A stretch of DNA of 14,320 bases from Opitutia bacterium UBA953 (lineage in GTDB: Bacteria > Verrucomicrobiota > Verrucomicrobiia > Opitutales > UBA953), in the NCBI GenBank assembly GCA_002293125.1, contig DBCR01000026.1, positions 1 to 14,320 of the forward strand. The letters run 5' to 3'. Every line of letters starts with the position of its first letter. Within the stretch, counting starts at the first letter, position 1. Under the pieces are notes generated by a model, which saw nothing but the letters and a program-made list of their open reading frames with translations, was not told the DNA's origin and searched no databases. The position numbers were made by a program, and so were the translations under genes. Below, one piece after another: positions 1 to 7,225 of the stretch.

Positions 1-1
1 C

Positions 2-3000
2 CGCATCGAGCTCCGTCCCGGGGTCACGGCCGTGGTCGGACCCAATGGTTGCGGCAAGTCCAACATCGTCGACGCCATCCGCTGGGTCCTCGGCGAACAG
101 TCCGCCAAGTCCCTCCGCGCCCCGGCGATGCAGGACGTCATCTTCGCTGGCACCGACCGTCGCAAGCCTCTCCCGCAGTGCGAAGTCGAGCTGATCTTCG
201 CTGATTGCGAAAAGGAACTGGGTACGGCCTTCGCCGAAGTCTCGGTCATGCGTCGCCTTCACCGCGAAGGCGCGAGCGACTATTTCATCAACGGTAAGCC
301 GTCCCGCCTGAAGGACATTCAGCGACTGTTCATGGATACCGGTATCGGCCGCATGTCCTACTCGTTCATGGTGCAGGGCCAGATCGACCAGATCCTTTCC
401 GCCAATCCCTCCGAGCGCCGCTACCTCTTCGAAGAAGCCGCCGGCATCACGCGCTACAAGGCCCAACGGCGCGAAGCCCTCAATAAGCTCGGCGGCGTCG
501 ACACCAATCTCGCGCGCATCACCGACGTCGTCAGCGAAGTCGGCCGTCAAATCGCAACGCTCCGCCGTCAGGCTGCCAAGGCTCTCCGCTTCCGTCGCCT
601 GCGTCACCGCTTCACGCACCTCGACCTCGCCTGGCATGCCAAGCAGTTCGGCGACCGTCGCTCCCAGGTTGCCGCGCTCGAGACCAATGCCACCGCCTGT
701 CGCGGCGAAGTCACCGCGCTGACCGACGGTCTGCGCGACCGCGAGACCGCGCTGCTCCAGATGCGCGCCCGCCGTACTGAACTGGCTGAGCAGGTTCAGC
801 TCGCGCAGCAGGCCCTGTTCGATCTCCGCACCGCGCGCGAGAACGCCGAGAACGAGGCCCGCACTTCTGATCTACGCTCGGACGACCTTTCCTCCCGGCT
901 CGGTGAAGTCCGCCGCGAAGCCCAGGAAACGGAGCTCTCGCTCGCCGAATACGAGATGCGTCTCCGCGGTAGCTCCGACGCCAAGTCGACTGCCGCCGGT
1001 TCCGTTTCCGCCACCGACGCCGCCTACCGCGAGAAGACCGCGCAGGTCGAAGAAGTCGCCCGCCAGGTCGTCGAGGCGGAGAACCTTCTTCGCCGCGCCC
1101 GCCAGGACATCCTGATCGCCGAAGGCGAGATGACCCGCGCCCGCGGCGATGTCACCAATCTTGAAGTCGATCTGCGTGGTTACCAGTCACGTCACGTCGA
1201 TCTCTCGGCCTCCCTCAGCCAGGCGAAGCAGGAGCGCGAAGCGCTCGAACGCCGCGTCACCGAGTGCGGCGCCGTCGTCACGACCCGCCATGGCGAACTC
1301 CTGGCGGCCCGTACGGCCGAACAGGAAGCCACCGAGAAGGGTCGCGACTTGCTGAACGATTTCCGCGCGCTCCAGCAGACGATCTCCGAGCAGGATCGTA
1401 AGGTTGCCAAGCTCTCCGCTCAGCTCGGTCTGCTCGAGCAGATGCAGTCCCGCCTCGAAGGCTTCTCCGAGGCGGCCAAAGCGGTCCTGCGCGGTGAATT
1501 CGCCGAAGAGCTCCGCTCGGGCAAGGCTTCGGCCCTCGCTGACCTTGTCACGGTCGTCGACATCTCCGCCGCGTCCGCGCTCGAGAACATCCTGGGCGCC
1601 GCTTCTGAAGCCGTCGCCCTCGACTCCGCCGAATTCCTGCCGGGCATCGTGGCCAAGATGGGCGAACGCCAGCTGGGCCGGGCGGTCTTCCAAGTCGAAG
1701 CTCCGCCGGCTTCCCGCTCCGGTTCCGCTGCTCCAGGCTGGCTCCGTCCCGCCACTACCGCCGTGCAGGCGAAGTCTCCGGACCACGCCCGCCTCGTCGC
1801 TAATCTTTTTGACGGCTGCTACGTCTGCCCGTCCCTCGGCGATTTCATCAGCTGGTGGCGCGCTAACCCGGGGTTCGAGTTTTTCCTCGTTGCGACGACC
1901 GAAGGAGACCTCGTCGACCGCCGCGGCCTCGTCTACGCCGGCAAGCCCCGTAAGGCCGCCGCTAACGCCGGTTCGGGCGTCTTTTCCCGCGAAAGCGAAA
2001 TTCGCTCCGTCCGCGCCAGCCTTGAGTCTGAGAACGACCAGCTGACGACGCTCAACGAGAAGGCCCTGGGCATCCAGTCCGCGATGGACGCCAATGAACT
2101 CGATGTCTCGGCCGCCCGCGATGCCGCGCAGTTCGCCGCGCAGGAACTTTCCGTCGCCCAGGCCGATGAGCGCTCCGCTCGCCAGGTCCTTACCACTGCT
2201 GATGACCGTATCGGCCGCGAAGAGCGCCAGCTGGCCGAGATCGATAACTCGAAGTCGGAAGCACTGCAGCGTCGCGACCGCGCCCAGGTCACCCTCACCG
2301 CCAAGGACGCCCAGGTCGCCGAGCTCCGTGCGACGATTACTTCCGGCGAAGTCCAGCTTGAGTCTTCGCGCGCCGAATCTGACCTCCGCCGCAACGCCTT
2401 GGGTGAAGCTCGACTCGCCCACGCCGAACAGCGTCAGCGCCTCGAACTCGTCGGCCGCGAACTGGCCGACCTCGAATCGCGCCGTGCCGAGGCCGCCGCG
2501 CGTCTGAATTCACGTCGGATCGAGGCCCAGCAGAACGAAAAACTCATCGGCGAGCTTAAGGCCCAGGCCGCGACCGCCCGCGAGACTTCCGCCCGTCTCG
2601 CCGGCGAAATCGAGACCGCCAACTCCGGACTCAACGAAGTGCGAGGCTCCCTCAGCGAGACTGATGCGGCCGTCGAATCGGAAGACCGCGTGCTTTCGGT
2701 CGACCGCGACCGCCTGCGTGTTGCCGACACCCGCCTCAAGGGCCTTGAGGTCTCTCTTGCTGAGCAGTCTTCACAGTGCGGCTTCATCGTCGAGAAGGTG
2801 CAGTCCGACCATCAGCTCGATGTCGCCGAAGTCGACTGGCGCTTGCAGCTCTGGCTCTCCGATGGCGAACCTGAAGGTATTTCCAGCTTCGACGACCTCG
2901 AGGAGACCGACGAAGAAGGCTCCCGACCGGCCCCGAAGGCCGTCGTCCGCCGCGGCGAACCGACCGCCGAAGACCTCACCTCGATGGAGTCCGCCGATTG

Positions 3001-3700
3001 GCCGCCCCTCGTCCGCGAGATCGCCGAACTACGCGACCGCATGGCCGGCATGGGCTCCGTGAACCTTGTCGCCGTCGAGGAGTATTCTTCCCTGCGTGAC
3101 CGCCACGACTTCCTCACCAAGCAGAGCGATGACCTTTGGAAGGCCAAGGAGGAACTCACCAAGGCAATCGAGGAACTTAACCAGACCTCCCTCAAGCTCT
3201 TCACCGACACGTTCGAACAGGTGCGTAAGAACTTCAAGTTCACCTTCGAGCGCCTCTTCGTCGGCGGCACGGCTGACCTCACGATGGTCCAGGCCGAGGA
3301 TCCGCTCGAGAGCGGCATTGAAATCATCGCCCAGCCCCCGGGCACCAAGCTGCGCGGCATCTCGCTGCTTTCTGGCGGCCAGCGTACCATGACCGCCGTC
3401 GCGCTGCTCTTCGCCATCTACATGGTGAAGCCTTCGCCGCTGTGCGTGCTCGACGAGCTCGACGCTCCGCTCGATGACGCCAACGTGAACCGCTTTACGG
3501 ACATCATCCGCGAGTTCACCCGTTTCTCCCAGTTCCTGGTGATCACCCATAATAAGCGCACCGTCTCCGCGGCCGACGCTATCTTCGGGGCGACCATGCA
3601 GGAAAAGGGGGTCACGCGCCTGTTCTCGATGCGCTTCAATAAGGAACGCGACGAGGCCGAGCCGAACCAGCCGGGTGGCGGGTTCACGATGGCCCGCTGA
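2..3700 (+). CDS. smc: Chromosome segregation ATPase SMC (5' end missing)
   Basis: Core subunit of the SMC-ScpAB condensin, which compacts and separates sister chromosomes by ATP-driven clamping of DNA. The frame is open from base 2 and runs in from upstream, so the first 20 or so residues lie outside the window; 1232 residues are visible and the GTG at 32 is not the true start. Visible in order: Walker A GPNGCGKSN (visible residues 13-21), Q-loop MVQGQID (around 124), a long coiled coil, a hinge (roughly 480-665, ending near ES/EIRS), a second coiled coil, the ABC signature LSGGQ (1123-1127), Walker B LCVLDELDAP with D1151 and catalytic E1152, and the H-switch ITHNK (His1183). An acidic, proline-containing insert (nt 2860-3000) sits just before the C-terminal head. 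Length matches a full SMC. All ATPase motifs are intact. Confidence 0.97.
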   Translation, partial: RIELRPGVTAVVGPNGCGKSNIVDAIRWVLGEQSAKSLRAPAMQDVIFAGTDRRKPLPQCEVELIFADCEKELGTAFAEVSVMRRLHREGASDYFINGKPSRLKDIQRLFMDTGIGRMSYSFMVQGQIDQILSANPSERRYLFEEAAGITRYKAQRREALNKLGGVDTNLARITDVVSEVGRQIATLRRQAAKALRFRRLRHRFTHLDLAWHAKQFGDRRSQVAALETNATACRGEVTALTDGLRDRETALLQMRARRTELAEQVQLAQQALFDLRTARENAENEARTSDLRSDDLSSRLGEVRREAQETELSLAEYEMRLRGSSDAKSTAAGSVSATDAAYREKTAQVEEVARQVVEAENLLRRARQDILIAEGEMTRARGDVTNLEVDLRGYQSRHVDLSASLSQAKQEREALERRVTECGAVVTTRHGELLAARTAEQEATEKGRDLLNDFRALQQTISEQDRKVAKLSAQLGLLEQMQSRLEGFSEAAKAVLRGEFAEELRSGKASALADLVTVVDISAASALENILGAASEAVALDSAEFLPGIVAKMGERQLGRAVFQVEAPPASRSGSAAPGWLRPATTAVQAKSPDHARLVANLFDGCYVCPSLGDFISWWRANPGFEFFLVATTEGDLVDRRGLVYAGKPRKAAANAGSGVFSRESEIRSVRASLESENDQLTTLNEKALGIQSAMDANELDVSAARDAAQFAAQELSVAQADERSARQVLTTADDRIGREERQLAEIDNSKSEALQRRDRAQVTLTAKDAQVAELRATITSGEVQLESSRAESDLRRNALGEARLAHAEQRQRLELVGRELADLESRRAEAAARLNSRRIEAQQNEKLIGELKAQAATARETSARLAGEIETANSGLNEVRGSLSETDAAVESEDRVLSVDRDRLRVADTRLKGLEVSLAEQSSQCGFIVEKVQSDHQLDVAEVDWRLQLWLSDGEPEGISSFDDLEETDEEGSRPAPKAVVRRGEPTAEDLTSMESADWPPLVREIAELRDRMAGMGSVNLVAVEEYSSLRDRHDFLTKQSDDLWKAKEELTKAIEELNQTSLKLFTDTFEQVRKNFKFTFERLFVGGTADLTMVQAEDPLESGIEIIAQPPGTKLRGISLLSGGQRTMTAVALLFAIYMVKPSPLCVLDELDAPLDDANVNRFTDIIREFTRFSQFLVITHNKRTVSAADAIFGATMQEKGVTRLFSMRFNKERDEAEPNQPGGGFTMAR

Positions 3701-3743
3701 GGTCGCTTGCTTTGGGCGGCCTGAGGGGTAGGATGACTAAGTC

Positions 3744-4853
3744 ATGATTCGTCATCTCACCGCGCTTATCCTGTTGCCGGCCATGGCCCTCGCCGGCGTT
3801 TCCTTTGATACGGATGTCCGCCCGATTAACCGCACCGCGCCTGGCGCGAGCTACGCTGATATGCTGGCCCGTATCATGCCGGCGGTCGTCAGTATCCGGA
3901 CCGCTGAAGTCATCCCTCAGTCCGTCTTGGATCGTTATCGGGGCCGGATCGATAAAGACAGTGTCTTGAAGGATGAGAAGACCGGTGAGACGTTCATGCC
4001 GACCGGCCTGGGCTCCGGCACGATCATCCATCCGGAGGGCTACGTCATCACCAACCGGCACGTCGTGCTGAAGTCCGACCGTTCCACCGTTTCCGACACC
4101 GTCATCGTCCAGCTGCAGGATCGCCGGGAATTCCGGGCCAAGGTCCTCGGCGTCGACGCCGGTAGCGACATCGCCGTGTTGAAGATCGAGGGTCGCAACC
4201 TGCCTTTCGCCAAGTTCGCCGATAGCGAGAAAGCCCGCGTCGGCGATGTCGTCTTCGCCATCGGCAATCCTCTCGATGCCGGCATCACCGTCACCTCCGG
4301 CATCGTGTCCGCTCTCGGACGCTCCGGTAAGCAGGGGATGGGCATGGCTTTCGAGGATTTCATCCAGACCGATGCGGCGATCAATCCAGGCAATAGCGGC
4401 GGGCCTCTCATTGATTTCGAAGGCCGCCTGCTGGGCATGAATACCGCGATCAAATCTCGCACTGGCGGCAGTATCGGCCTCGGCTATTCCATCCCGGCCA
4501 ATCTTATCGTTTCCGTCGCGACGGATCTGGCGAACGGCGGCAAGGTCGTCCGCGGGCTCATCGGAGTCCAAGGCGAAGACATCTCCCTCGCGGAAGCCAC
4601 CAAGCTCAATCTCGGGAAGAACGGTGCCGTGCGCGTCTCGCTCATCAGTGACGGACTGCCCGCGGCTAAGGCTGGCCTGAGGGTCGGTGATATCATCGTG
4701 GCCTTGGACGGAAAGCCTTTCGAGAATTGGAACGAGCTGCGTCTGGCGATTTCCCGCCGCAAGCCGGGCGAAGTCCTGATGGTCAACTTTATCCGGGAAG
4801 GCCGCGGCTCACTCGCACGCGTGACGGTTGCCGAGCGCGCGCTCGACCGTTGA
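3744..4853 (+). CDS. HtrA/DegP-family serine protease with one PDZ domain
   Basis: Predicted exported protein quality-control protease that cuts misfolded envelope proteins. The N-terminus reads as a signal peptide: Arg3, a hydrophobic stretch to residue 14, and an A-L-A site before Gly18. The trypsin-like domain (about 40-255) carries the full triad: His106 in ITNRHVV, Asp142 in GSDIAVLKI and Ser218 in NPGNSGGPL. One PDZ domain follows (about 265-355, with GLRVGDIIVALDG). At 369 residues with one PDZ domain it resembles DegS or bacterial HtrA rather than two-PDZ DegP. The residue before the catalytic His is Arg rather than the usual Asn. The start at 3744 has a purine-rich GGGGTAGGA about 11 bases upstream and gives a good signal peptide. 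It lies 43 bases after smc. The family is clear; the exact subclass (degP, degQ or degS) is not. Confidence 0.94.
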   Translation: MIRHLTALILLPAMALAGVSFDTDVRPINRTAPGASYADMLARIMPAVVSIRTAEVIPQSVLDRYRGRIDKDSVLKDEKTGETFMPTGLGSGTIIHPEGYVITNRHVVLKSDRSTVSDTVIVQLQDRREFRAKVLGVDAGSDIAVLKIEGRNLPFAKFADSEKARVGDVVFAIGNPLDAGITVTSGIVSALGRSGKQGMGMAFEDFIQTDAAINPGNSGGPLIDFEGRLLGMNTAIKSRTGGSIGLGYSIPANLIVSVATDLANGGKVVRGLIGVQGEDISLAEATKLNLGKNGAVRVSLISDGLPAAKAGLRVGDIIVALDGKPFENWNELRLAISRRKPGEVLMVNFIREGRGSLARVTVAERALDR

Positions 4854-4855
4854 GC

Positions 4856-5629
4856 ATGCGGACGCTCTCCACATTCCGTAATCTGACCGGCGGTCGCGTC
4901 CCCCCGCTGACCCGTACCGCGCTCCTTTGCGGGCTCGGGCTCTTCCTGCTTGCCCTCCTGGTCTTCAAACCAGGTGCCGGAGGTAATGATCCGGCCGAGC
5001 CTTTGACTAATGGTGTGCGCCTAGTGGTGCCGGGCGACGCTCGGACGGAGAGCGTCGTGCTACTGGATACCTCGGCAGTGTACTTTCCCGCCAAGTCGGT
5101 TTTGGGCGGAGTCGGGAGCGTTGAGATTGGCCAGCCAGAGGATGCCCCCTTTGCCAAATTCAACCCCGCCCTCCAGTTCGACCCTTCTCGGCCCCTCGGG
5201 AAGGAGTCCACCCTCCAGGTTCCGCGCGGGGAAACTCCTGTGCCGGCCAAAGCAGTCCCGTTGGCGGAGGCCGCCCCTTTTACCACTTTGGGAACCCATC
5301 GTTACGCCGGCGAAGGGCTCCCAGCGCGAGCCGCTTTTTTCGAGGTTTATCCGATGAGTGGGAGAAGTAAGCCTATTATTAGTGGGAAAATCACCCATTT
5401 TAATGACAAAAAAGGAGTTAAAGACGATTTAATTCTAAATAATAACCCATTTAATTCAATATTTGAGGTAATTTTGAGCGTAGACTCGCTTGGTAAAGCC
5501 CCGCTCGGGAGTGGCGTGAGACATTCAGGCTCACCGCCGCTGGATGAGGCGATCCGTCGCTGGGCGGCTGAGGTCGATTGGGCCAAGCAACTTCCCCCGG
5601 GGGCGTACCGTCTGATCGTGGGTCCGTAA
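4856..5629 (+). CDS. Small single-TM protein, possible TonB-C-like C-terminus
   Basis: I do not recognise this 257-residue protein with confidence. It has a short basic N-terminus, one strong membrane segment (residues 19-37), a Pro/Gly/Ala-rich middle and a compact C-terminal part. The end (about 161-257) reads FEVYP, a variable stretch, FEVILSVDSLGKAP, then HSGSPPLDEAIRRW and LPPGAYRLIV. This pattern resembles the TonB C-terminal fold (hydrophobic strand, SSG-x-LDEA helix, final strand), so an inner-membrane-anchored, periplasm-facing protein is a reasonable guess; the similarity is weak. ATG 4856 is chosen because it is 2 bases after the htrA stop and puts the TM at the N-terminus; in-frame upstream ATGs lie inside htrA. 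No clear Shine-Dalgarno is seen, so translation is probably coupled to htrA. Codon use is less biased than in the neighbours, and an AT-rich patch encodes residues 167-211. Confidence 0.75.
   Translation: MRTLSTFRNLTGGRVPPLTRTALLCGLGLFLLALLVFKPGAGGNDPAEPLTNGVRLVVPGDARTESVVLLDTSAVYFPAKSVLGGVGSVEIGQPEDAPFAKFNPALQFDPSRPLGKESTLQVPRGETPVPAKAVPLAEAAPFTTLGTHRYAGEGLPARAAFFEVYPMSGRSKPIISGKITHFNDKKGVKDDLILNNNPFNSIFEVILSVDSLGKAPLGSGVRHSGSPPLDEAIRRWAAEVDWAKQLPPGAYRLIVGP
5355..5490 (+). other. AT-rich island inside a GC-rich gene
   Basis: Base composition drops sharply here: 5401-5460 has 13 G or C in 60 (22%), while flanking sequence is clearly GC-rich. The frame stays open and uses codons nearly absent elsewhere in the window (TTA, ATA, AGA, many AAT and AAA). 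Short repeats are visible: TTTAATTC at 5428-5435 and 5450-5457, and CCCATTTTAAT at 5394-5404 against CCCATTTAAT at 5446-5455. The cause is not clear. Confidence 0.8.
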
Positions 5630-5639
5630 GGGGGCTAGA

Positions 5640-5656
5640 AGGGGTGTAAAACCCTT
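5640..5656 (+). other. Small hairpin after the TM-protein gene
   Basis: AGGGGT (5640-5645) can pair with ACCCTT (5651-5656) around a GTAAA loop, with one G-U pair. On the + strand it is followed by GCAAAAA, not by a T run, so it is a poor intrinsic terminator. The 105-base gap between the TM-protein gene and tRNA-Thr contains no other clear feature apart from the promoter candidate. Confidence 0.3.
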
Positions 5657-5668
5657 GCAAAAATCCGC

Positions 5669-5697
5669 TTGACGGTGGGGTTTTCGATGGTCATTCA
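5669..5697 (+). promoter_or_regulatory. Candidate promoter for the tRNA-Thr/tuf unit
   Basis: TTGACG (5669-5674) is a good match to a sigma-70 -35 box. A 17-base spacer leads to CATTCA (5692-5697), a poor -10 box. Transcription would start near 5704, about 30 bases before the tRNA. The position fits the start of the translation-gene unit, but the weak -10 makes this tentative. Confidence 0.35.
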
Positions 5698-5734
5698 AAC
5701 CCTTCCCTTCGCGTCTTCTGTACGTCGACGGTTC

Positions 5735-5810
5735 GCCCCTGTAGCTCAGTTGGCAGAGCGCGTCCTTGGTAAGGACGAGGTCGCTGGTTCAATTCCAGTC
5801 GGGGGCTCCA
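5735..5810 (+). tRNA. tRNA-Thr(GGT)
   Basis: A 76-base tRNA that decodes ACC, with the CCA end encoded. The acceptor stem is GCCCCTG with CGGGGGC (one T-G wobble), the D stem is GCTC/GAGC, and the anticodon stem is CGTCC/GGACG around the 7-base loop TTGGTAA, giving anticodon GGT. The variable loop has 5 bases. The T stem is GCTGG/CCAGT with loop TTCAATT, which keeps the conserved TTC and A58. All consensus positions look normal. It sits 46 bases before tuf, a common arrangement that suggests processing from a joint transcript. Confidence 0.97.
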
Positions 5811-5856
5811 TCACTTTCCACACACCAAACCTAACCACCTCCTCACCACCAAAAAC
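5811..5856 (+). promoter_or_regulatory. G-free, Shine-Dalgarno-less leader of tuf
   Basis: The 46 bases between tRNA-Thr and the tuf ATG contain no G at all, so a Shine-Dalgarno pairing is impossible. The stretch is C/A-rich, should be unstructured, and includes ACCTCC (5837-5842), which is the same sense as the 16S anti-SD rather than its complement. Confidence 0.7.
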
Positions 5857-7044
5857 ATGGCCAAAGAGAAGTTCAATCGCACCAAGCCTCACGTCAATGT
5901 CGGCACCATCGGCCACATTGACCATGGCAAATCGACCACTACCGCCGCTATCGTGGCCGTCCAGGCCCGTCGCGGCCTCGCCGAGAACAAGTCCTACGCG
6001 GAAATCACCAAGGGTGGTACCGTCCGTGACGCCACCAAGACCGTGACCATCGCCGCCTCGCACGTCGAGTACGAGTCCGTCAACCGTCACTACGCCCACG
6101 TCGACTGCCCGGGCCACGCCGACTTCGTCAAGAACATGATCACCGGCGCCGCCCAGATGGACGGTGCCATCCTGGTCGTCTCCGCTGCTGACGGCGTCAT
6201 GCCCCAGACCAAGGAGCACATCCTCCTCGCCCGCCAGGTCGGCGTGCCGAAGATCGTCGTCTGGCTCAATAAGGTCGACCTTTCCGAGCCTGACCTGATC
6301 GACCTCGTCGAGATGGAAGTCCGCGACCTCCTCAACAAGTATAACTACGAAGGCGACACCGCCAAGATCGTCCGTGGCTCTGCCACCGCCGCCCTCGAAG
6401 GTACCCCGGAAGGCGAACAGTCCATCCAGGACCTCCTTGCCGCTCTCGACACCGAGATCGCCGAGCCCAAGCGCGAAACCGACAAGCCCTTCATGATGTC
6501 CGTTGAAGACGTGTTCTCCATCACTGGCCGCGGCACCGTCGCCACCGGTCGTATCGAGCGCGGCGTCATCAAGGTCGGCGAAGAAATCGAAATCGTCGGT
6601 CTCCGTGACACCCTTAAGACCACCGTCACCGGCGTCGAAATGTTCCGTAAGGAGCTCGATCAGGGCCAGGCTGGCGACAACGTCGGCCTCCTCGTCCGCG
6701 GTATCGAAAAGAGCCAGATTGAGCGCGGCCAGGTCCTCGCCAAGCCGGGTTCCATCAAGCCTCACACCGTGGCCAAGGCCCAGATCTACGTCCTCAAGCA
6801 GGATGAAGGTGGTCGCCACACTTCGTTCGCCAACAACTACCGCCCGCAGTTCTTCTTCGGTACTTGCGATGCCACCGGCACCGTGATCCTCCCGGAAGGC
6901 GTGGAAATGGTGATGCCTGGTGACAACGTCACGATCACGATCGAGCTGCAGAAGCCCGTCGCGATGGAAAAGGGCCAGCGTTTCGCTCTTCGCGAAGGCG
7001 GCAAGACCATCGGCGCCGGCCAGATCCTCGAAATCGTCAAGTGA
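5857..7044 (+). CDS. tuf: Translation elongation factor EF-Tu with variant switch I
   Basis: GTPase that delivers aminoacyl-tRNA to the ribosomal A site; 395 residues, the usual length. Visible: P-loop GHIDHGKS (19-26), G3 DCPGH (83-87), G4 NKVD (138-141), G5 GSA (174-176), then beta-barrel domains 2 and 3 with FSITGRGTVATGRIERG, PHT and YRPQF motifs. The ATG at 5857 gives the standard MAKEKF start. Two G-domain features differ from the classic form: P-loop GHVDHGKTT is GHIDHGKST, and the effector motif RGITI in switch I is KTVTI (61-65), within a segment about two residues longer than in E. coli. The Mg-coordinating Thr is retained as T64. The rest is strongly conserved and uses highly biased, C-ending codons, so a functional main EF-Tu is likely. 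From memory, related forms occur in Opitutae. Confidence 0.97.
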   Translation: MAKEKFNRTKPHVNVGTIGHIDHGKSTTTAAIVAVQARRGLAENKSYAEITKGGTVRDATKTVTIAASHVEYESVNRHYAHVDCPGHADFVKNMITGAAQMDGAILVVSAADGVMPQTKEHILLARQVGVPKIVVWLNKVDLSEPDLIDLVEMEVRDLLNKYNYEGDTAKIVRGSATAALEGTPEGEQSIQDLLAALDTEIAEPKRETDKPFMMSVEDVFSITGRGTVATGRIERGVIKVGEEIEIVGLRDTLKTTVTGVEMFRKELDQGQAGDNVGLLVRGIEKSQIERGQVLAKPGSIKPHTVAKAQIYVLKQDEGGRHTSFANNYRPQFFFGTCDATGTVILPEGVEMVMPGDNVTITIELQKPVAMEKGQRFALREGGKTIGAGQILEIVK

Positions 7045-7072
7045 TTTCCTGACGCCAAACGACCTACCAAGG

Positions 7073-7102
7073 TGCCGAGGCCCCCTAAAAAGGGCCCCGG
7101 CA
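7073..7102 (+). terminator. GC-rich hairpin after tuf (weak terminator or processing signal)
   Basis: TGCCG (7073-7077) pairs with CGGCA (7098-7102), then an A-C mismatch, then GGCCC (7079-7083) pairs with GGGCC (7092-7096); the loop is CCTAAAAA. Sequence after it (TTCGTCTCTTTAATC) has only scattered T. It may reduce read-through, protect the tuf mRNA 3' end, or guide processing before the tRNA-like gene. Confidence 0.5.
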
Positions 7103-7125
7103 TTCGTCTCTTTAATCACCATTAC

Positions 7126-7200
7126 AGGACGGTAGCTCAATTGGCAGAGAAGCGGCCTCAAAACCGTTGGTTGTGGGTTCTCCTCCCTCCCGCCCTGCCA
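7126..7200 (+). tRNA. tRNA-Trp-like gene, degenerate or unusual
   Basis: Position (tuf - here - secE), overall sequence, discriminator G and encoded CCA all point to tRNA-Trp. The acceptor stem AGGACGG/CCGCCCT has an A-C mismatch at the fourth pair. The D stem GCTC/GAGA has a G-A mismatch. The anticodon arm GCGG/CCGT encloses only CCTCAAAA, one base less than the expected form with anticodon CCA. The T stem GTGGG/CCCTC has a T-T mismatch. The T loop TTCTCCT lacks the nearly universal purine 57 and A58. Total length is 75 instead of 76. If the loop is read as seven bases the triplet is CAA, but the flanking stem then fails and there is no leucine-type long variable arm. It may be a decaying tRNA-Trp, a very divergent functional one, or partly an assembly error. 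Confidence 0.65.
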
Positions 7201-7225
7201 CTCTCACCTCATCACCACCAGCACC

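Noticed and set aside
1187..2422. A 411-residue open frame antisense to smc.
   Set aside because: It lies wholly within a certain gene and shows only composition-driven, low-complexity sequence.
3684..4571. A 295-residue open frame antisense to htrA.
   Set aside because: It covers the protease catalytic domain on the other strand and has Asp/Gly/Ala-rich sequence without motifs.
4727..4855. An upstream in-frame start for the TM protein inside htrA.
   Set aside because: It would add about 43 residues overlapping the PDZ domain of htrA; ATG 4856, right after the htrA stop, gives a normal N-terminal membrane segment.
5400..5480. Promoter within the AT-rich island.
   Set aside because: TA-rich hexamers are expected by composition, and no -35/-10 pair with proper spacing was found on either strand.
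5640..5660. Intrinsic terminator after the TM-protein gene.
   Set aside because: The hairpin is short and is followed by an A run rather than a T run on the + strand.
5746..7161. A 471-residue open frame antisense to tuf and both flanking tRNA genes.
   Set aside because: Same codon-bias effect; it runs across tRNA-Thr and into the second tRNA and has no recognisable domain.
7126..7200. Reading the second tRNA as tRNA-Leu(CAA).
   Set aside because: There is no long variable arm, and a 7-base loop with CAA leaves the anticodon stem largely unpaired. A tRNA-Trp origin explains position, discriminator G and the 5-base variable loop better.
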